Assembly: GCF_001612905.1 (NCBI RefSeq)
Contig: NZ_BDBI01000047.1
Span: 1-60,590, forward strand
DNA: 60,590 nt
Origin: Nocardia ignorata NBRC 108230
GTDB lineage: Bacteria; Actinomycetota; Actinomycetes; Mycobacteriales; Mycobacteriaceae
Direction of reading: 5' to 3'
How positions within the stretch are numbered: the stretch's first letter is position 1; each line of letters opens with the position of its first letter. Under the pieces are notes generated by a model. The model had not been told where the DNA came from. It saw only the letters and a program-made list of their open reading frames with translations, and ran no database searches. This document shows positions 15,751-24,139 of the stretch, one piece after another. The position numbers and the translations under genes were made by a program.

Positions 15751-16305
15751 ATGACCGACACCGCCACGCGCATCGCTCCGAGCACTACCGCAACTACCGA
15801 CGAAGCCGCCGCGACCAGCATCGGCCTCCTGGTTCTCCGCATCGGCTTCGGCGGTCTGATGGCCGCCTACGGCACCCAGAAACTCTTCGGCTGGTTCAAC
15901 GGTATGGGCTGGCAGACCACCGCCGACAGCTTCACCGCCATGGGTTACAACCCCGGCGAACTGTTCGGCACGCTGGCCGGTGTCACCGAACTCGTCGGTG
16001 GCCTGCTGCTGGTGTTCGGCCTGCTCACCCCGCTGGCCGGCGCCATCGTGCTCGGCACCATGATCAACGCGATCAACGTGATGTGGGCCGGTGGCCTCTT
16101 CCCGACCGATCCCGCCGTCCCGGGCTTCACCACCCCGCTGCTGTTCGCGCTCGTCGCGGGCGCGCTGGCCTTCACCGGGCCCGGCCGGTTCTCGCTCGAC
16201 GCCGGTCGTCCGTGGGCGCGCCACGGCGTGGTGTGGGGTGCGGCGGCCGTCGGCATCGCTGTCGCGGCGGCCGTGCTGACGCTGATCCTCAAGGCTGCGC
16301 TCTGA
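15751..16305 (+). CDS. DoxX-family membrane protein
   Basis: A 184-residue integral membrane protein with four DoxX helices: SIGLLVLRIGFGGLMAAYGTQKLFGWF, LFGTLAGVTELVGGLLLVFGLLTPLAGAIVLGTMINAINV, TTPLLFALVAGALAF and a C-terminal GAAAVGIAVAAAVLTLIL. A hydrophilic stretch (FSLDAGRPWARHG) precedes the last helix. DoxX proteins are linked to quinone or thiol oxidation; in mycobacteria a DoxX protein works with SodA and a thiosulfate sulfurtransferase. No such partner lies beside it here. The leader is long (about 115 bases) with a CRP-like site and a hairpin. A strong terminator follows, so it is monocistronic. Confidence 0.87.
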   Translation: MTDTATRIAPSTTATTDEAAATSIGLLVLRIGFGGLMAAYGTQKLFGWFNGMGWQTTADSFTAMGYNPGELFGTLAGVTELVGGLLLVFGLLTPLAGAIVLGTMINAINVMWAGGLFPTDPAVPGFTTPLLFALVAGALAFTGPGRFSLDAGRPWARHGVVWGAAAVGIAVAAAVLTLILKAAL

Positions 16306-16317
16306 CATAGCTGTTCC

Positions 16318-16354
16318 AGCGGCGCGGTGACTTCGGTTGCCGCGCCGCTTTTTT
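16318..16354 (+). terminator. Rho-independent terminator after doxX
   Basis: AGCGGCGCGG (16318-16327) pairs perfectly with CCGCGCCGCT (16340-16349), followed by a run of T to 16354. Confidence 0.9.
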
Positions 16355-16491
16355 CGTCATTCGCTGGTCACTTTTTCGATGCCGTGGGTTGCCCGGAGTG
16401 TGCGCGGGTGTCGGCGGGGGCGGATAGTCTCGTCGGCGACACCGCTCGCACGGTGTCGACCATCGTCCGCGCGTCGAAGAGGAGAGCTGCG

Positions 16492-17304
16492 ATGAAGGCC
16501 TATGACCTGGGGTTCGGGGATTCGGCGGACAAACTGGCCGAGACACCGGGTGGTGAACCGCTCGAGCTGGCCTCGCCGGTGCGCGCCGGGTGGATCGGTA
16601 GCGAAGGTCCCGGCATCGATCCGGCGACGTGGCCGCGCGGACCGGTCACCGGGCTGCCGATGATGCACGCGCTCACCCTGCGGCTGCCCGCCGACTTCCA
16701 GCGGCGCGGACCCGGCTTCCCGGCGATCGCGTTCTTCCAGGGCGAGGGGCAGTTCGCCGACGCGACCGCTCCGGTCGAGGCCGACGCAGGCTCCGACGAC
16801 CCGCTGGCGCGCGACCTGGTCGCCACCCGTCTGCACCCGCAACTGAATCTGCTGCACGACGAGATCGGCGGGGTGTTCGCGCTGATCTGGTTGACGGAGA
16901 AGGAATTCGAGGCCGGGCCGGTGGCGCCGCCCGCCGATATCCGCCCGCCCGGCTCGCCCGCCGCGAGCGACGAGGGCTGTAATGCCTGGGACGACGTGCA
17001 CCCGACCATCGGTGTGTGGCTGGCCGAGCGCGTCGACGATCCCAATGTCGGCATCCCGCCCGTCGAGTACGTGCCCGACACCGCCTACCAGGACCCGCTC
17101 ACCGACGATGCGGGCTGGACCCCGTGGGCCGAACCGCTGTTCGGTCGTTCCCATCTCGGCGGCACCGCCTTCCCCGTGCAGGCGCTGCCCGAGGGACTCA
17201 CGCCCTACTACCTCGAGATCGAGGAAGTCTCGGGCATGAACTTCGGCGGCGGCAACGCCCAACTCGACCTGGAGTCAGGCGTTTTCGACTGGGCGTGCGG
17301 GTAG
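16492..17304 (+). CDS. DUF1963/YwqG-like protein
   Basis: A 270-residue soluble protein without signal peptide. ATG 16492 has GAGGAG about eight bases upstream, favouring it over a longer frame from 16327 that runs into the terminator. The sequence is acidic and aromatic-rich: MHALTLRLPADFQRRGPGFPAIAFFQGEGQF, HDEIGGVFALIWLTEKEFEAGP, GWTPWAEPLFGRSHLGGTAFPVQALP and a C-terminal GMNFGGGNAQLDLESG. The GGNAQLDLES ending and the repeated strand pattern resemble DUF1963 (YwqG-like) proteins, whose function is unknown. Assignment is tentative. Its last 30 bases overlap the end of the convergent mannosyltransferase gene. Confidence 0.7.
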   Translation: MKAYDLGFGDSADKLAETPGGEPLELASPVRAGWIGSEGPGIDPATWPRGPVTGLPMMHALTLRLPADFQRRGPGFPAIAFFQGEGQFADATAPVEADAGSDDPLARDLVATRLHPQLNLLHDEIGGVFALIWLTEKEFEAGPVAPPADIRPPGSPAASDEGCNAWDDVHPTIGVWLAERVDDPNVGIPPVEYVPDTAYQDPLTDDAGWTPWAEPLFGRSHLGGTAFPVQALPEGLTPYYLEIEEVSGMNFGGGNAQLDLESGVFDWACG

Positions 17305-18579
17305 CTTCTCCGGGATCACCACGGTGTCGACGGCTGTGGCCGCAGGTGAAAAACCTTCGGCCACAGCCGGTTTCGGCGGCCCTCGATACACGTGGACGGC
17401 GATGCCCACGAGCACGATCAGGTAGATGACGACGTAGATGTTCAGCAGCGCCTGGTGGAAGGGCCACCACGGTGGCAGCAGGAAGGTACCGACACTGACC
17501 CAGGTGGGGGTGTAGGTGTAGGTCCAGGCGGCGACGGCCAGGTAGAGGCCGGCGGCGGCGAGGAACCACGGCAACCGGGTCTGGGCCCGGTGGATCAGAT
17601 ACACCAGCAGCGGCACGAACCAGACCCAGTGGTGGCCCCAAGAATAGGGCGACACCGCGCAGGCGGTGAGGCCGCCCAGGGTCACCGACAGCAGCGGTTC
17701 GTCGCGGCGCACGAGCACGGCCGCCAGCCACAGTGCGACCAGCGCCACCGGCACCGCGATCAGCAACCACAACCACACCGGCGCCGGGTCGTGCAGCAGA
17801 TGGGCGATCGCGCCGCGCAGCGACTGGTTCGACGGATGCACATCGGGGGCGATCCGGCCCGACTGGAAGAACGTGGAGGTCCAGTACTGATAGGAATCGC
17901 GCGGCAGGATCAGGCCGGTCAGCCCGATCGTCGCCACGAAGGTGAGTGCGGCGGTGAGCGCCGCCCGCCACCGGCGCTGAGCCGCGTACTGGGCGATGAA
18001 GAACAGCGGGGTCAACTTGATGCCCGCCGCGATACCGACGCCCAGGCCACGCAACTTGCTGTCGGGCCCACGGGAGAAGTCCCACAGCACAAGCATCATC
18101 AGCCACAGATTGATCTGCCCGTAGTACAGCGTGGTCCGCACCGGCTCGATGAAGGTGCAGGCCAGGCCGATGAGCATGCTGAGCGCGACCAGGCGCGGCG
18201 TCACGCGGTAGCCGAGCATCCGCCAGCTCTGCAGTACACAAACCACAAGAACTACCAGGTTGAGCACCAACCAGACCGAGGTGACCAGGTCCCACGGCAC
18301 GAGTAGTAACGGCAGGAACACCAGTGCCGAGAACGGCGTATAGGTGTAGAGCAGGCCGTAGTGGGTCGGCTCGATGTAGAGCGCCTTGTCGTGGAGCGCT
18401 CGCCAGCCGCCGTCGCGGTAGATGTGCACGTCCAGGCCGCCGGCGAGGATGCCGCCGCTGTTCATGTGCGGGTCCATGGTGGTGAACAGCAGCGTCACGC
18501 CGAGGGCTGCGGTACCGAGTAGCAGGATGAGCGTCAGGGTGATGCGCGGCAATTCCGCGCGTCGAGATCTCTCCGCCAC
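17275..18579 (-). CDS. GT87-family polyprenyl-phosphomannose-dependent mannosyltransferase
   Basis: A 434-residue membrane glycosyltransferase of the GT-C fold with about ten transmembrane segments. After the first helix comes a periplasmic loop with LAGGLDVHIYRDGGWRAL; the Asp of DVHIYRDG is the expected catalytic base, as in PimE. Other markers are YGLLYTYTPFSALVF, LYYGQINLWLMMLVLWDFSRG, GIAAGIKLTPLFFIAQY and the SWGHHWVWF loop. Actinobacterial GT87 enzymes add mannose to phosphatidylinositol mannosides or lipomannan on the outer face of the membrane. Which acceptor is used here cannot be told. It starts at GTG 18579 and is an insertion relative to the mycobacterial order. Confidence 0.88.
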   Translation of the reverse strand: MAERSRRAELPRITLTLILLLGTAALGVTLLFTTMDPHMNSGGILAGGLDVHIYRDGGWRALHDKALYIEPTHYGLLYTYTPFSALVFLPLLLVPWDLVTSVWLVLNLVVLVVCVLQSWRMLGYRVTPRLVALSMLIGLACTFIEPVRTTLYYGQINLWLMMLVLWDFSRGPDSKLRGLGVGIAAGIKLTPLFFIAQYAAQRRWRAALTAALTFVATIGLTGLILPRDSYQYWTSTFFQSGRIAPDVHPSNQSLRGAIAHLLHDPAPVWLWLLIAVPVALVALWLAAVLVRRDEPLLSVTLGGLTACAVSPYSWGHHWVWFVPLLVYLIHRAQTRLPWFLAAAGLYLAVAAWTYTYTPTWVSVGTFLLPPWWPFHQALLNIYVVIYLIVLVGIAVHVYRGPPKPAVAEGFSPAATAVDTVVIPEKLPARPVENA

Positions 18580-18602
18580 GGCCGTGTTACCGGCCGGCTC
18601 GC

Positions 18603-18616
18603 GTCGTATGCACGAC
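18603..18616. promoter_or_regulatory. Small dyad upstream of the GT87 gene
   Basis: GTCGT-ATGC-ACGAC is a perfect 14-bp dyad 24 bases upstream of the GT87 start. It could be an operator; no adjacent regulator is present. Confidence 0.35.
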
Positions 18617-18622
18617 TAAGAA

Positions 18623-18659
18623 CCTACCGCGCCGGTCCCCGGGGGTCGCCCTCGGTAGG
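18623..18659 (-). terminator. Hairpin after the methyltransferase gene
   Basis: CCTACCG (18623-18629) pairs with CGGTAGG (18653-18659), enclosing a G+C-rich inner segment. It lies 45 bases beyond the methyltransferase stop, without a T tract. It may be a weak terminator. Confidence 0.4.
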
Positions 18660-18704
18660 CACCGTCTATCAATTGGACACTGTAGAACCGCGCTGACCTG
18701 CGGC

Positions 18705-19403
18705 TCACGCGTGCAGGGTGAGCATGGTGTCGGCGCCGTGATGGAACTCGTAGCGAGTCTTGCGTAACGAGGTCCGGATACCCTTGTCGTGCAGTTCGGT
18801 TCGCAGGTGGGCGATCAGGTCGTCGAGCGGGGCACCGGTGTAGTCCAGTAGCGGGTACACCCTGGTCTCGACCGTGGCCACCCGGGTGAGTTCGAGTAGG
18901 GCGGCCAGGTGGAAGTCGGCGTCGAGCCGGTCGGCGTAGCTGAACAGCAGGTGCGAGCTCAGCGCCAGATCGAAGGAGCCGTCGGCGCACGGCAGCGAGG
19001 GCAGGCGTCCGGCGAGGTAGCGGTGCGGTGCGGCGCACACGTCTACGGCGAAACGGGCGGCGGCCGCGCGGCGCATCGCGGCCTGCTCGGCGGTGCCGCC
19101 GTACCAGTCCCAGCGGTAGCGGCCCGCGTGACGGTGCGCCCACGCCACCGCGCGCTCGGTTTCGGGGACGGCGCGGGCGGCCAGTTCGCCTGGCTCGCTC
19201 GCGTAGATGGGGTCGATCGCGGTGACCTCGGCACCGAGGGCACTGGCCTCGGCGGCGAAACTCGCCGCGCCGCCGGGGCAGTCGAGGATGCGTCGGCCGG
19301 ACAGGTCGTCGTCGGACAGGCAGAACATCGCGCGGTACTCGGCCAAAGATCTTGCGCTGACCAGAAATTCGTCGAGTACCTCGCCATCGGCGTGGTGCGT
19401 CAT
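18705..19403 (-). CDS. SAM-dependent methyltransferase-like protein
   Basis: A 232-residue class I methyltransferase fold. Motif I is RRILDCPGGAASFAAEASALGAEVTAIDP (about 37-66), with the usual Gly-rich loop here read as CPGGAAS. Motif II/post-I is AIDPIY, and the DGSFDLALSSHLLF segment near 142-156 matches motif IV. A long helical insertion, ERAVAWAHRHAGRYRWDWYGG, lies between them. The C-terminal part (YPLLDYTGAPLDDLIAHLRTELHDKGI) resembles small-molecule methyltransferases. The substrate is unknown. ATG 19403 is chosen over GTG 19406. It lies downstream of dinG on the same strand with 93 bases between. Confidence 0.8.
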   Translation of the reverse strand: MTHHADGEVLDEFLVSARSLAEYRAMFCLSDDDLSGRRILDCPGGAASFAAEASALGAEVTAIDPIYASEPGELAARAVPETERAVAWAHRHAGRYRWDWYGGTAEQAAMRRAAAARFAVDVCAAPHRYLAGRLPSLPCADGSFDLALSSHLLFSYADRLDADFHLAALLELTRVATVETRVYPLLDYTGAPLDDLIAHLRTELHDKGIRTSLRKTRYEFHHGADTMLTLHA

Positions 19404-19496
19404 CACCCAACCGTCTCACGGGTCACATTCACCTGGTAGTGATTTCGCCGGTGTGGTCACCCGGATTGCACGACTCGCGGTGAAAAACTGTGCCGC

Positions 19497-21542
19497 TCAA
19501 GCGGATGCGGTGAGCCTGCGCAACGCCTTGGCTACCACCTGGGGGTCGGTGGTCTCCCAGTACGGCGGCAGCGAGGCTCGCAGATAACCGCCGTAGCGGG
19601 CGGTCGCCAGGCGCGAATCGAGGATGGCGACGACCCCGCGGTCGTCGACACTGCGCAGCAACCGGCCGGTGCCCTGGGCGAGCAGCAGCGCGGCATGGTT
19701 GGCCGCCACCGCCATGAACCCGTTGCCGCCACGCGACTCGACCGCGCGCTGACGGGCGGTGAGCAGCGGGTCGTCGGGGCGGGGGAACGGAATGCGGTCC
19801 AGGATAACCAGACTCAGCGAGGGGCCGGGCACGTCGACGCCCTGCCAGAGGGTCAGGGTGCCGAACAGGGACGTGGCCGGGTCGTCGGCGAACTTGCGCA
19901 CCAGCGCGCCCATCGAATCGTCGCCCTGGCACAGCACCGGGGTGTCGAGCCGTTCACGCAGCGCCTCGGTGGCCGCCTTGGCCGCGCGCATCGAGGAGAA
20001 CAGGCCGAGCGTGCGCCCGCCCGCGGCGGTGATGAGCTGCTCGATCTCGTCGAGGTAGGTGGGGGAGAGGCCGTCGCGGCCCGGTGCGGGCAGATGCTTC
20101 GCGACATACAGGATGCCCGACTTGGCGTGGTCGAACGGGGAACCGACGTCGAGGGAACTCCAGCGCACCGACTCGGCGTCGGCCGGTGGAGTCGCGCCGT
20201 TGGCCAATGCCGGATCGGTCTTGCCGGAGGACTGCGAGGGCAGGCCCCAGGTGATGGCGAGACCGTCGAACGATCCACCGATCTGCAAGGTCGCCGAGGT
20301 GAGGATGACGGTCGCGGTGCCGAAAAGCCTGCTGCGCAACAATCCACCCACCGACAGCGGCGCCATCCGCAGGGTGCGGCGCGCGACACCGCGCACCTCG
20401 TCGGCCGAGAGCCAGATGACATCGTGGCGCGCGGCCGGATCGGACTCCTCGAACGCGGTGAGCGCGCGCACCGCCGCGTCGTGCACCTCGTCGAGCGCGG
20501 CGACGGCCAAGGTCTTGGCGGCGGCGTTGTCCGGGTCGTCCTGGGTTTTCACGCTGCCCTGCGGTGCGAGCGCGGTGCGTGCGTTCCAGGCGGCATCGCG
20601 CACGAGGGCGAGGACGGGGGCGATGCCGTCGGGCAGCTGGTCCCAGCGACCGGCAGGCAGGTCCTCGATGGCCTGATGGAAGGCTTCGGCGGCGCCCTCG
20701 AGCCGGTCGACCTCGCGCTCGTCGACCAGCTTGGTACAGCGGCGGGCGGCGGCGCTGATGGCGGGTGCGGCCAATTCGGCGGTGGCGACGCCGGTGACCC
20801 GGTCGACCAGTTCGTGCGCCTCGTCGATGACGACCACATCGTGCTCGGGCAGGATCTGGATGCCGCTGATTGCGTCGATGGCCAGCAGCGCGTGATTGGT
20901 GACGACCACATCGGCCTGCGCCGACTCCGCGCGCGCCTTCTCGGCGAAACAGTCCTGACCGAACTGGCAGCGGGTCTTGCCGAGGCACTCGCGCGAGGAC
21001 ACGCTCACCTGGCGCCAGGCCCGATCGCTCACGCCGGGGGCGAGTTCGTCGCGGTCGCCGGTCTCGGTGTCGGAGGCCCACTCGTTGAGGCGCTGCACCT
21101 CGCGGCCGAGGCGGGAGATGGCGAAGGCGTCGAACAGCTCCGCCTCGCCGCCGGTGTCCTCGGGGATCACGCTGTTGATCTTGTTCAGGCACAGATAGTT
21201 GTTGCGGCCCTTGAGAATCGCGAACTGTGGCACGCGACCGAGCGGTTTGGTGAGCGCCTCGGCCAAGCGAGGCAGATCGCGGTCGACGAGCTGACGTTGC
21301 AGCGCGATGGTCGCCGTGGACACCACGACCGTTCGCCCGGTGCGCACCGCGTGCCGCAGGCTCGGCACCAGATAGGCCAGCGACTTACCGGTGCCGGTCC
21401 CCGCCTGCACGGCCAGGTGTTCCTTGGTGTCGATCGCGTGGTCGACGGCGGTGGCCATGGTGGTCTGCCCGGTGCGCTCGGTGCCGCCGAGGGCATGCAC
21501 GGCGGTGGCGAGCAGGTCGGCGACGGGGGGGAGTTCGGGCAC
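19497..21542 (-). CDS. dinG: DinG/XPD-family ATP-dependent DNA helicase
   Basis: A 681-residue superfamily 2 helicase, the equivalent of Rv1329c. Walker A QAGTGTGKSLAYLVP lies near 46-60 and the DEAH box in VVVIDEAHELVDRV. Iron-sulfur cluster cysteines are visible: one in NNYLCLNK and three in ECLGKTRCQFGQDCF. C-terminal motifs IV-VI include GLFSSMRAAKAATEAL, LFGTLTLWQGVDVPG, LVILDRIPFPRPDDP and LLLAQGTGRLLRSVDDRG. DinG enzymes unwind forked, R-loop and G-quadruplex structures. The start is GTG 21542 (VPELPPVADLL). No LexA-type box is visible just upstream. The small DMP19-like gene ends 55 bases upstream on the same strand. Confidence 0.94.
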   Translation of the reverse strand: MPELPPVADLLATAVHALGGTERTGQTTMATAVDHAIDTKEHLAVQAGTGTGKSLAYLVPSLRHAVRTGRTVVVSTATIALQRQLVDRDLPRLAEALTKPLGRVPQFAILKGRNNYLCLNKINSVIPEDTGGEAELFDAFAISRLGREVQRLNEWASDTETGDRDELAPGVSDRAWRQVSVSSRECLGKTRCQFGQDCFAEKARAESAQADVVVTNHALLAIDAISGIQILPEHDVVVIDEAHELVDRVTGVATAELAAPAISAAARRCTKLVDEREVDRLEGAAEAFHQAIEDLPAGRWDQLPDGIAPVLALVRDAAWNARTALAPQGSVKTQDDPDNAAAKTLAVAALDEVHDAAVRALTAFEESDPAARHDVIWLSADEVRGVARRTLRMAPLSVGGLLRSRLFGTATVILTSATLQIGGSFDGLAITWGLPSQSSGKTDPALANGATPPADAESVRWSSLDVGSPFDHAKSGILYVAKHLPAPGRDGLSPTYLDEIEQLITAAGGRTLGLFSSMRAAKAATEALRERLDTPVLCQGDDSMGALVRKFADDPATSLFGTLTLWQGVDVPGPSLSLVILDRIPFPRPDDPLLTARQRAVESRGGNGFMAVAANHAALLLAQGTGRLLRSVDDRGVVAILDSRLATARYGGYLRASLPPYWETTDPQVVAKALRRLTASA

Positions 21543-21597
21543 GGGGGCCAGCTTATCCGTGGGGTCGGACAGGTTCGCTCGTGAGCATCGCCTCGGC

Positions 21598-22134
21598 TCA
21601 GGGTTCGCGGATGAAGTCGTCCAGGTTGGCTCTGATGTAGTCGAGGACTCGTTGTTCGAAGTCTTCTGGCTCGTTGATGTCGTAGATCTCGTCGGGGTCG
21701 TCGGCGCGGTCGCCGGTGGGGCGGCGGATCTGGTCGGGTTCGGCGAGGGTGCGGTGTTCGTCGTCGAAGAAGCGGTCGAGGGGGTCGTCCGGGGAGTCGG
21801 GGGAGGCGTCGCGGGCGGCGAGGACGGCGGCGGCGGCCAGGCGTGGCATGCCTGCGGCGCGCAATGCTCTTGTGGCCCAGGGGAGTTCGGTGCGGCGAGT
21901 GCGCAGGTAGGTGCTGAAACCGGAATCCAGGACCGTGGTGTGCAGGCTCGTCAGGGCCAGCAGGTGGGCGAAGGCGGGCGGCAACTGGCCGAAGGCGCCG
22001 ATCCCGGTGCGGTGCAGATCGTCGGCGGCCGGGTTGGCCCAGAAGACGATGTCGGCGGCATCGTGAATGCTGTCGACCTCGGCCAATGCCTGGGTCAGCC
22101 TGTCGCGCGCCTGCGCCGGGAAGCGATAATCCAC
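21598..22134 (-). CDS. Hypothetical protein, DMP19/DUF4375-like
   Basis: A 178-residue soluble acidic protein starting at GTG 22134, nine bases after the pncA stop. The middle region, FGQLPPAFAHLLALTSLHTTVLDSGFSTYLRTRRTELPWATRALRAAGMPRLAAAAVLAARD, resembles the DMP19 (DUF4375) pattern in which an N/S-G-G/S-F-x-x-Y/F-L block is followed by helices ending in G-A-x-x-A-A-x-x-L. The C-terminus is very acidic (DDPDEIYDINEPEDFEQRVLDYIRANLDDF). DMP19-type proteins include a DNA mimic, and the acidic character fits, but the match is from memory and the role is unknown. It is probably transcribed with pncA. Confidence 0.65.
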   Translation of the reverse strand: MDYRFPAQARDRLTQALAEVDSIHDAADIVFWANPAADDLHRTGIGAFGQLPPAFAHLLALTSLHTTVLDSGFSTYLRTRRTELPWATRALRAAGMPRLAAAAVLAARDASPDSPDDPLDRFFDDEHRTLAEPDQIRRPTGDRADDPDEIYDINEPEDFEQRVLDYIRANLDDFIREP

Positions 22135-22143
22135 ACAGTGAGC

Positions 22144-22707
22144 CTAGGCGGGCACCTCACCGCTCAGCTCGACACCCGCGTCGCGCAGGGTGGTGAGCGC
22201 GGTGGCGGTGGTCTCCGGGGCGACGCCCGCGGTGAGGTCGAGCAGGACGGTGGTGTCGAAACCGGCGGTGCGGGCATCGAGGGCGGTGGCACGCACGCAG
22301 TGGTCGGTGGCGATGCCGACCACGTCGACGTGGTCGATGTCGCGGGCGCGCAACCAGTCGGCGAGGGTGGTTCCGTCGGCCGACGCGCCCTCGAAACCCG
22401 AATAGGCGGCGCTGTATTCGCCTTTCGAGAACACCTCTTCGACCAGTCCGGTGTCGAGAGCGGGATGGAAATCGGCGCCCGGCGTACCGACCACGCAGTG
22501 CGGCGGCCAGGAGTCGACGTAGTCGGGGTTGTCGGAGAAGTGGGCGCCGGGGTCGACGTGCCAGTCCCTGGTCGCCACGATCGCGTCGTACTTCTTCGCG
22601 GCGACATGGGAGCTGATGGCCGCCGCGACCCTCGCGCCGCCGCGCACAGCCAGCGATCCTCCCTCGCAGAAGTCGTTCTGCACATCCACGATGACCAACC
22701 CGCGCAT
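22144..22707 (-). CDS. pncA: Nicotinamidase/pyrazinamidase
   Basis: A 187-residue isochorismatase-fold amidase that hydrolyses nicotinamide to nicotinate for NAD salvage and would activate pyrazinamide. The catalytic triad Asp8 (VDVQNDF), Lys95 (FSKGEYS) and Cys137 (GIATDHCVRAT) is complete. Metal ligands Asp48, His50, His56 (RDWHVDPGAHF) and His70 (WPPHCVVG) are present. ATG 22707 with GGAGG eight bases upstream is preferred to GTG 22710. It lies 57 bases downstream of pncB, so two consecutive salvage steps are encoded side by side. In M. tuberculosis the two genes are apart. Confidence 0.95.
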   Translation of the reverse strand: MRGLVIVDVQNDFCEGGSLAVRGGARVAAAISSHVAAKKYDAIVATRDWHVDPGAHFSDNPDYVDSWPPHCVVGTPGADFHPALDTGLVEEVFSKGEYSAAYSGFEGASADGTTLADWLRARDIDHVDVVGIATDHCVRATALDARTAGFDTTVLLDLTAGVAPETTATALTTLRDAGVELSGEVPA

Positions 22708-22746
22708 CACACTGTCCTCCCGATCATTGCGTCCATACCATTGTCC

Positions 22747-22762
22747 CCTCGCGTTCGCGAGG
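22747..22762 (-). terminator. Small hairpin between pncB and pncA
   Basis: CCTCGCG/CGCGAGG with a two-base TT loop lies just after the pncB stop. There is no T tract, so it may attenuate or stabilise message rather than end it. Confidence 0.35.
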
Positions 22763-22764
22763 TG

Positions 22765-24078
22765 TCAGCCGAGGAAGGTGGTCGGGATGGCGGGCTCGCC
22801 GTCGGAGAGCTTGAGGCCCTCCCACGGCAGGCTCACCAGACCCTGCGCGACCAGCTCCCGGCTGCGTGCCAGCGTCGCGACGCCGTCGACCGTCTCCCCG
22901 CCGCGCACCAACGGCACCTGGAGCTCGCGCACCTGGAAACCGTTGGTGGAGGGCGCTTCTCCCGCAGCCGGGTAGACGATCTCCTCGACGATGGTCCCGG
23001 TGGCCCGCGCCAGCCGCACCGCCTTCTTCGCCCCGCCACGCGACTCCTTGTGGCTGCTGCGTTTGGCGACCGGGATCCCGTCGACCTCCACGAGTTTGAA
23101 CACCATGCCCGCCGTCGGCGCACCGGAACCGGTGACCAGGGAGGTGCCGACGCCGTACACGTCGACCGGTTCGGCGCGCAGGGCGGCGATGGCGTACTCG
23201 TCGAGATCGCCGGAGACGACGATGCGGGTGCCGGTGGCGCCGAGCGCGTCGAGCTGGTCGCGCACCTGACGGGCCAGCACACCCAGCTCGCCGGAATCGA
23301 TCCGCACGCCACCCAGTTCGGGCCCGGCCACCTCGATGGCGGTGGCGACGCCACGGGTGATGTCGAAGGTGTCGACCAGCAGCGTCGTCCCGATGCCGAG
23401 TGCCTCGACCTGGCTGCGGAAGGCGGCCGCTTCATGCTCGCCGTCGGCGCCGCTGTGCAGCAGGGTGAAGGCGTGCGCGCTGGTGCCCGCGCCCGGCACA
23501 CCGAAGCTGCGCACCGCCTCGAGGTTGGAGGTCGCGTCGAATCCGGCCAGGTAGGCCGCTCGCGAACTCGACGGCGCGGCCAGTTCGTGGGTGCGCCGCG
23601 AACCCATCTCGATCATCCGGCGCCCGGCCGCGGCGCTGACCATGCGGGCGGCGGCCGAGGCGATGGCGCTGTCGTGGTTGAAGATCGACAGGACAAGCGT
23701 CTCGAGCACCACACATTCGGCGAAGCTGCCGCGCACGGTGAGGATCGGTGAACCGGGGAAATACAGCTCGCCCTCGGCGTAGCCGTCGATATCGCCGGTG
23801 AAGCGATAGTCGCGCAACCAGTCGACGGTCGCCGGGTCCAGGAATTTCTCGGCGATCGCCAGCTCCTCGGCGCCGAACCGGAAGCGGGTGAGGGCCTCGA
23901 GCAGCCGCCCGGTGCCCGCGACGACGCCGTAGCGGCGGCCGTGCGGCAAGCGTCTGGCGAACACCTCGAAGGTGCACCGCCGCCGCGCCGAACCGTCGGC
24001 GAGCGCGGCGGCGAGCATGGTCAGTTCGTACTGGTCGGTCAGCAGCGCGGTGCTCGCTGACCCGTCACGGATCTGCAC
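22765..24078 (-). CDS. pncB: Nicotinate phosphoribosyltransferase
   Basis: A 437-residue enzyme forming nicotinate mononucleotide from nicotinate and PRPP. It starts at GTG 24078 (VQIRDGSASTALLTDQYELTM); longer in-frame starts run into the divergent clpS promoter. Characteristic segments are YELTMLAAALADG, RRCTFEVFARRLPHGRRYGVVAG, MIEMGSRRTHE, LLVDTFDITRGV, GVRIDSGELG and DVYGVGTSLVTG. It matches Rv1330c by position and is divergent from clpS. With pncA downstream it supplies preformed-NAD salvage. Confidence 0.95.
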   Translation of the reverse strand: MQIRDGSASTALLTDQYELTMLAAALADGSARRRCTFEVFARRLPHGRRYGVVAGTGRLLEALTRFRFGAEELAIAEKFLDPATVDWLRDYRFTGDIDGYAEGELYFPGSPILTVRGSFAECVVLETLVLSIFNHDSAIASAAARMVSAAAGRRMIEMGSRRTHELAAPSSSRAAYLAGFDATSNLEAVRSFGVPGAGTSAHAFTLLHSGADGEHEAAAFRSQVEALGIGTTLLVDTFDITRGVATAIEVAGPELGGVRIDSGELGVLARQVRDQLDALGATGTRIVVSGDLDEYAIAALRAEPVDVYGVGTSLVTGSGAPTAGMVFKLVEVDGIPVAKRSSHKESRGGAKKAVRLARATGTIVEEIVYPAAGEAPSTNGFQVRELQVPLVRGGETVDGVATLARSRELVAQGLVSLPWEGLKLSDGEPAIPTTFLG

Positions 24079-24139
24079 ACCCGAAACTCTAGTCACGGCG
24101 GGTGTTGTATCTGGGTGGCCTCGTCGTACCCTGGGGTTT

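Noticed and set aside
21543..21597. Possible LexA box upstream of dinG
   Set aside because: No GAAC-N4-GTTC type element is present between the upstream gene and dinG.
21391..23751. Plus-strand open frame of 786 codons opposite pncA and pncB
   Set aside because: It covers three minus-strand genes with complete catalytic motifs and has a Gly/Val/Arg-rich shadow composition.
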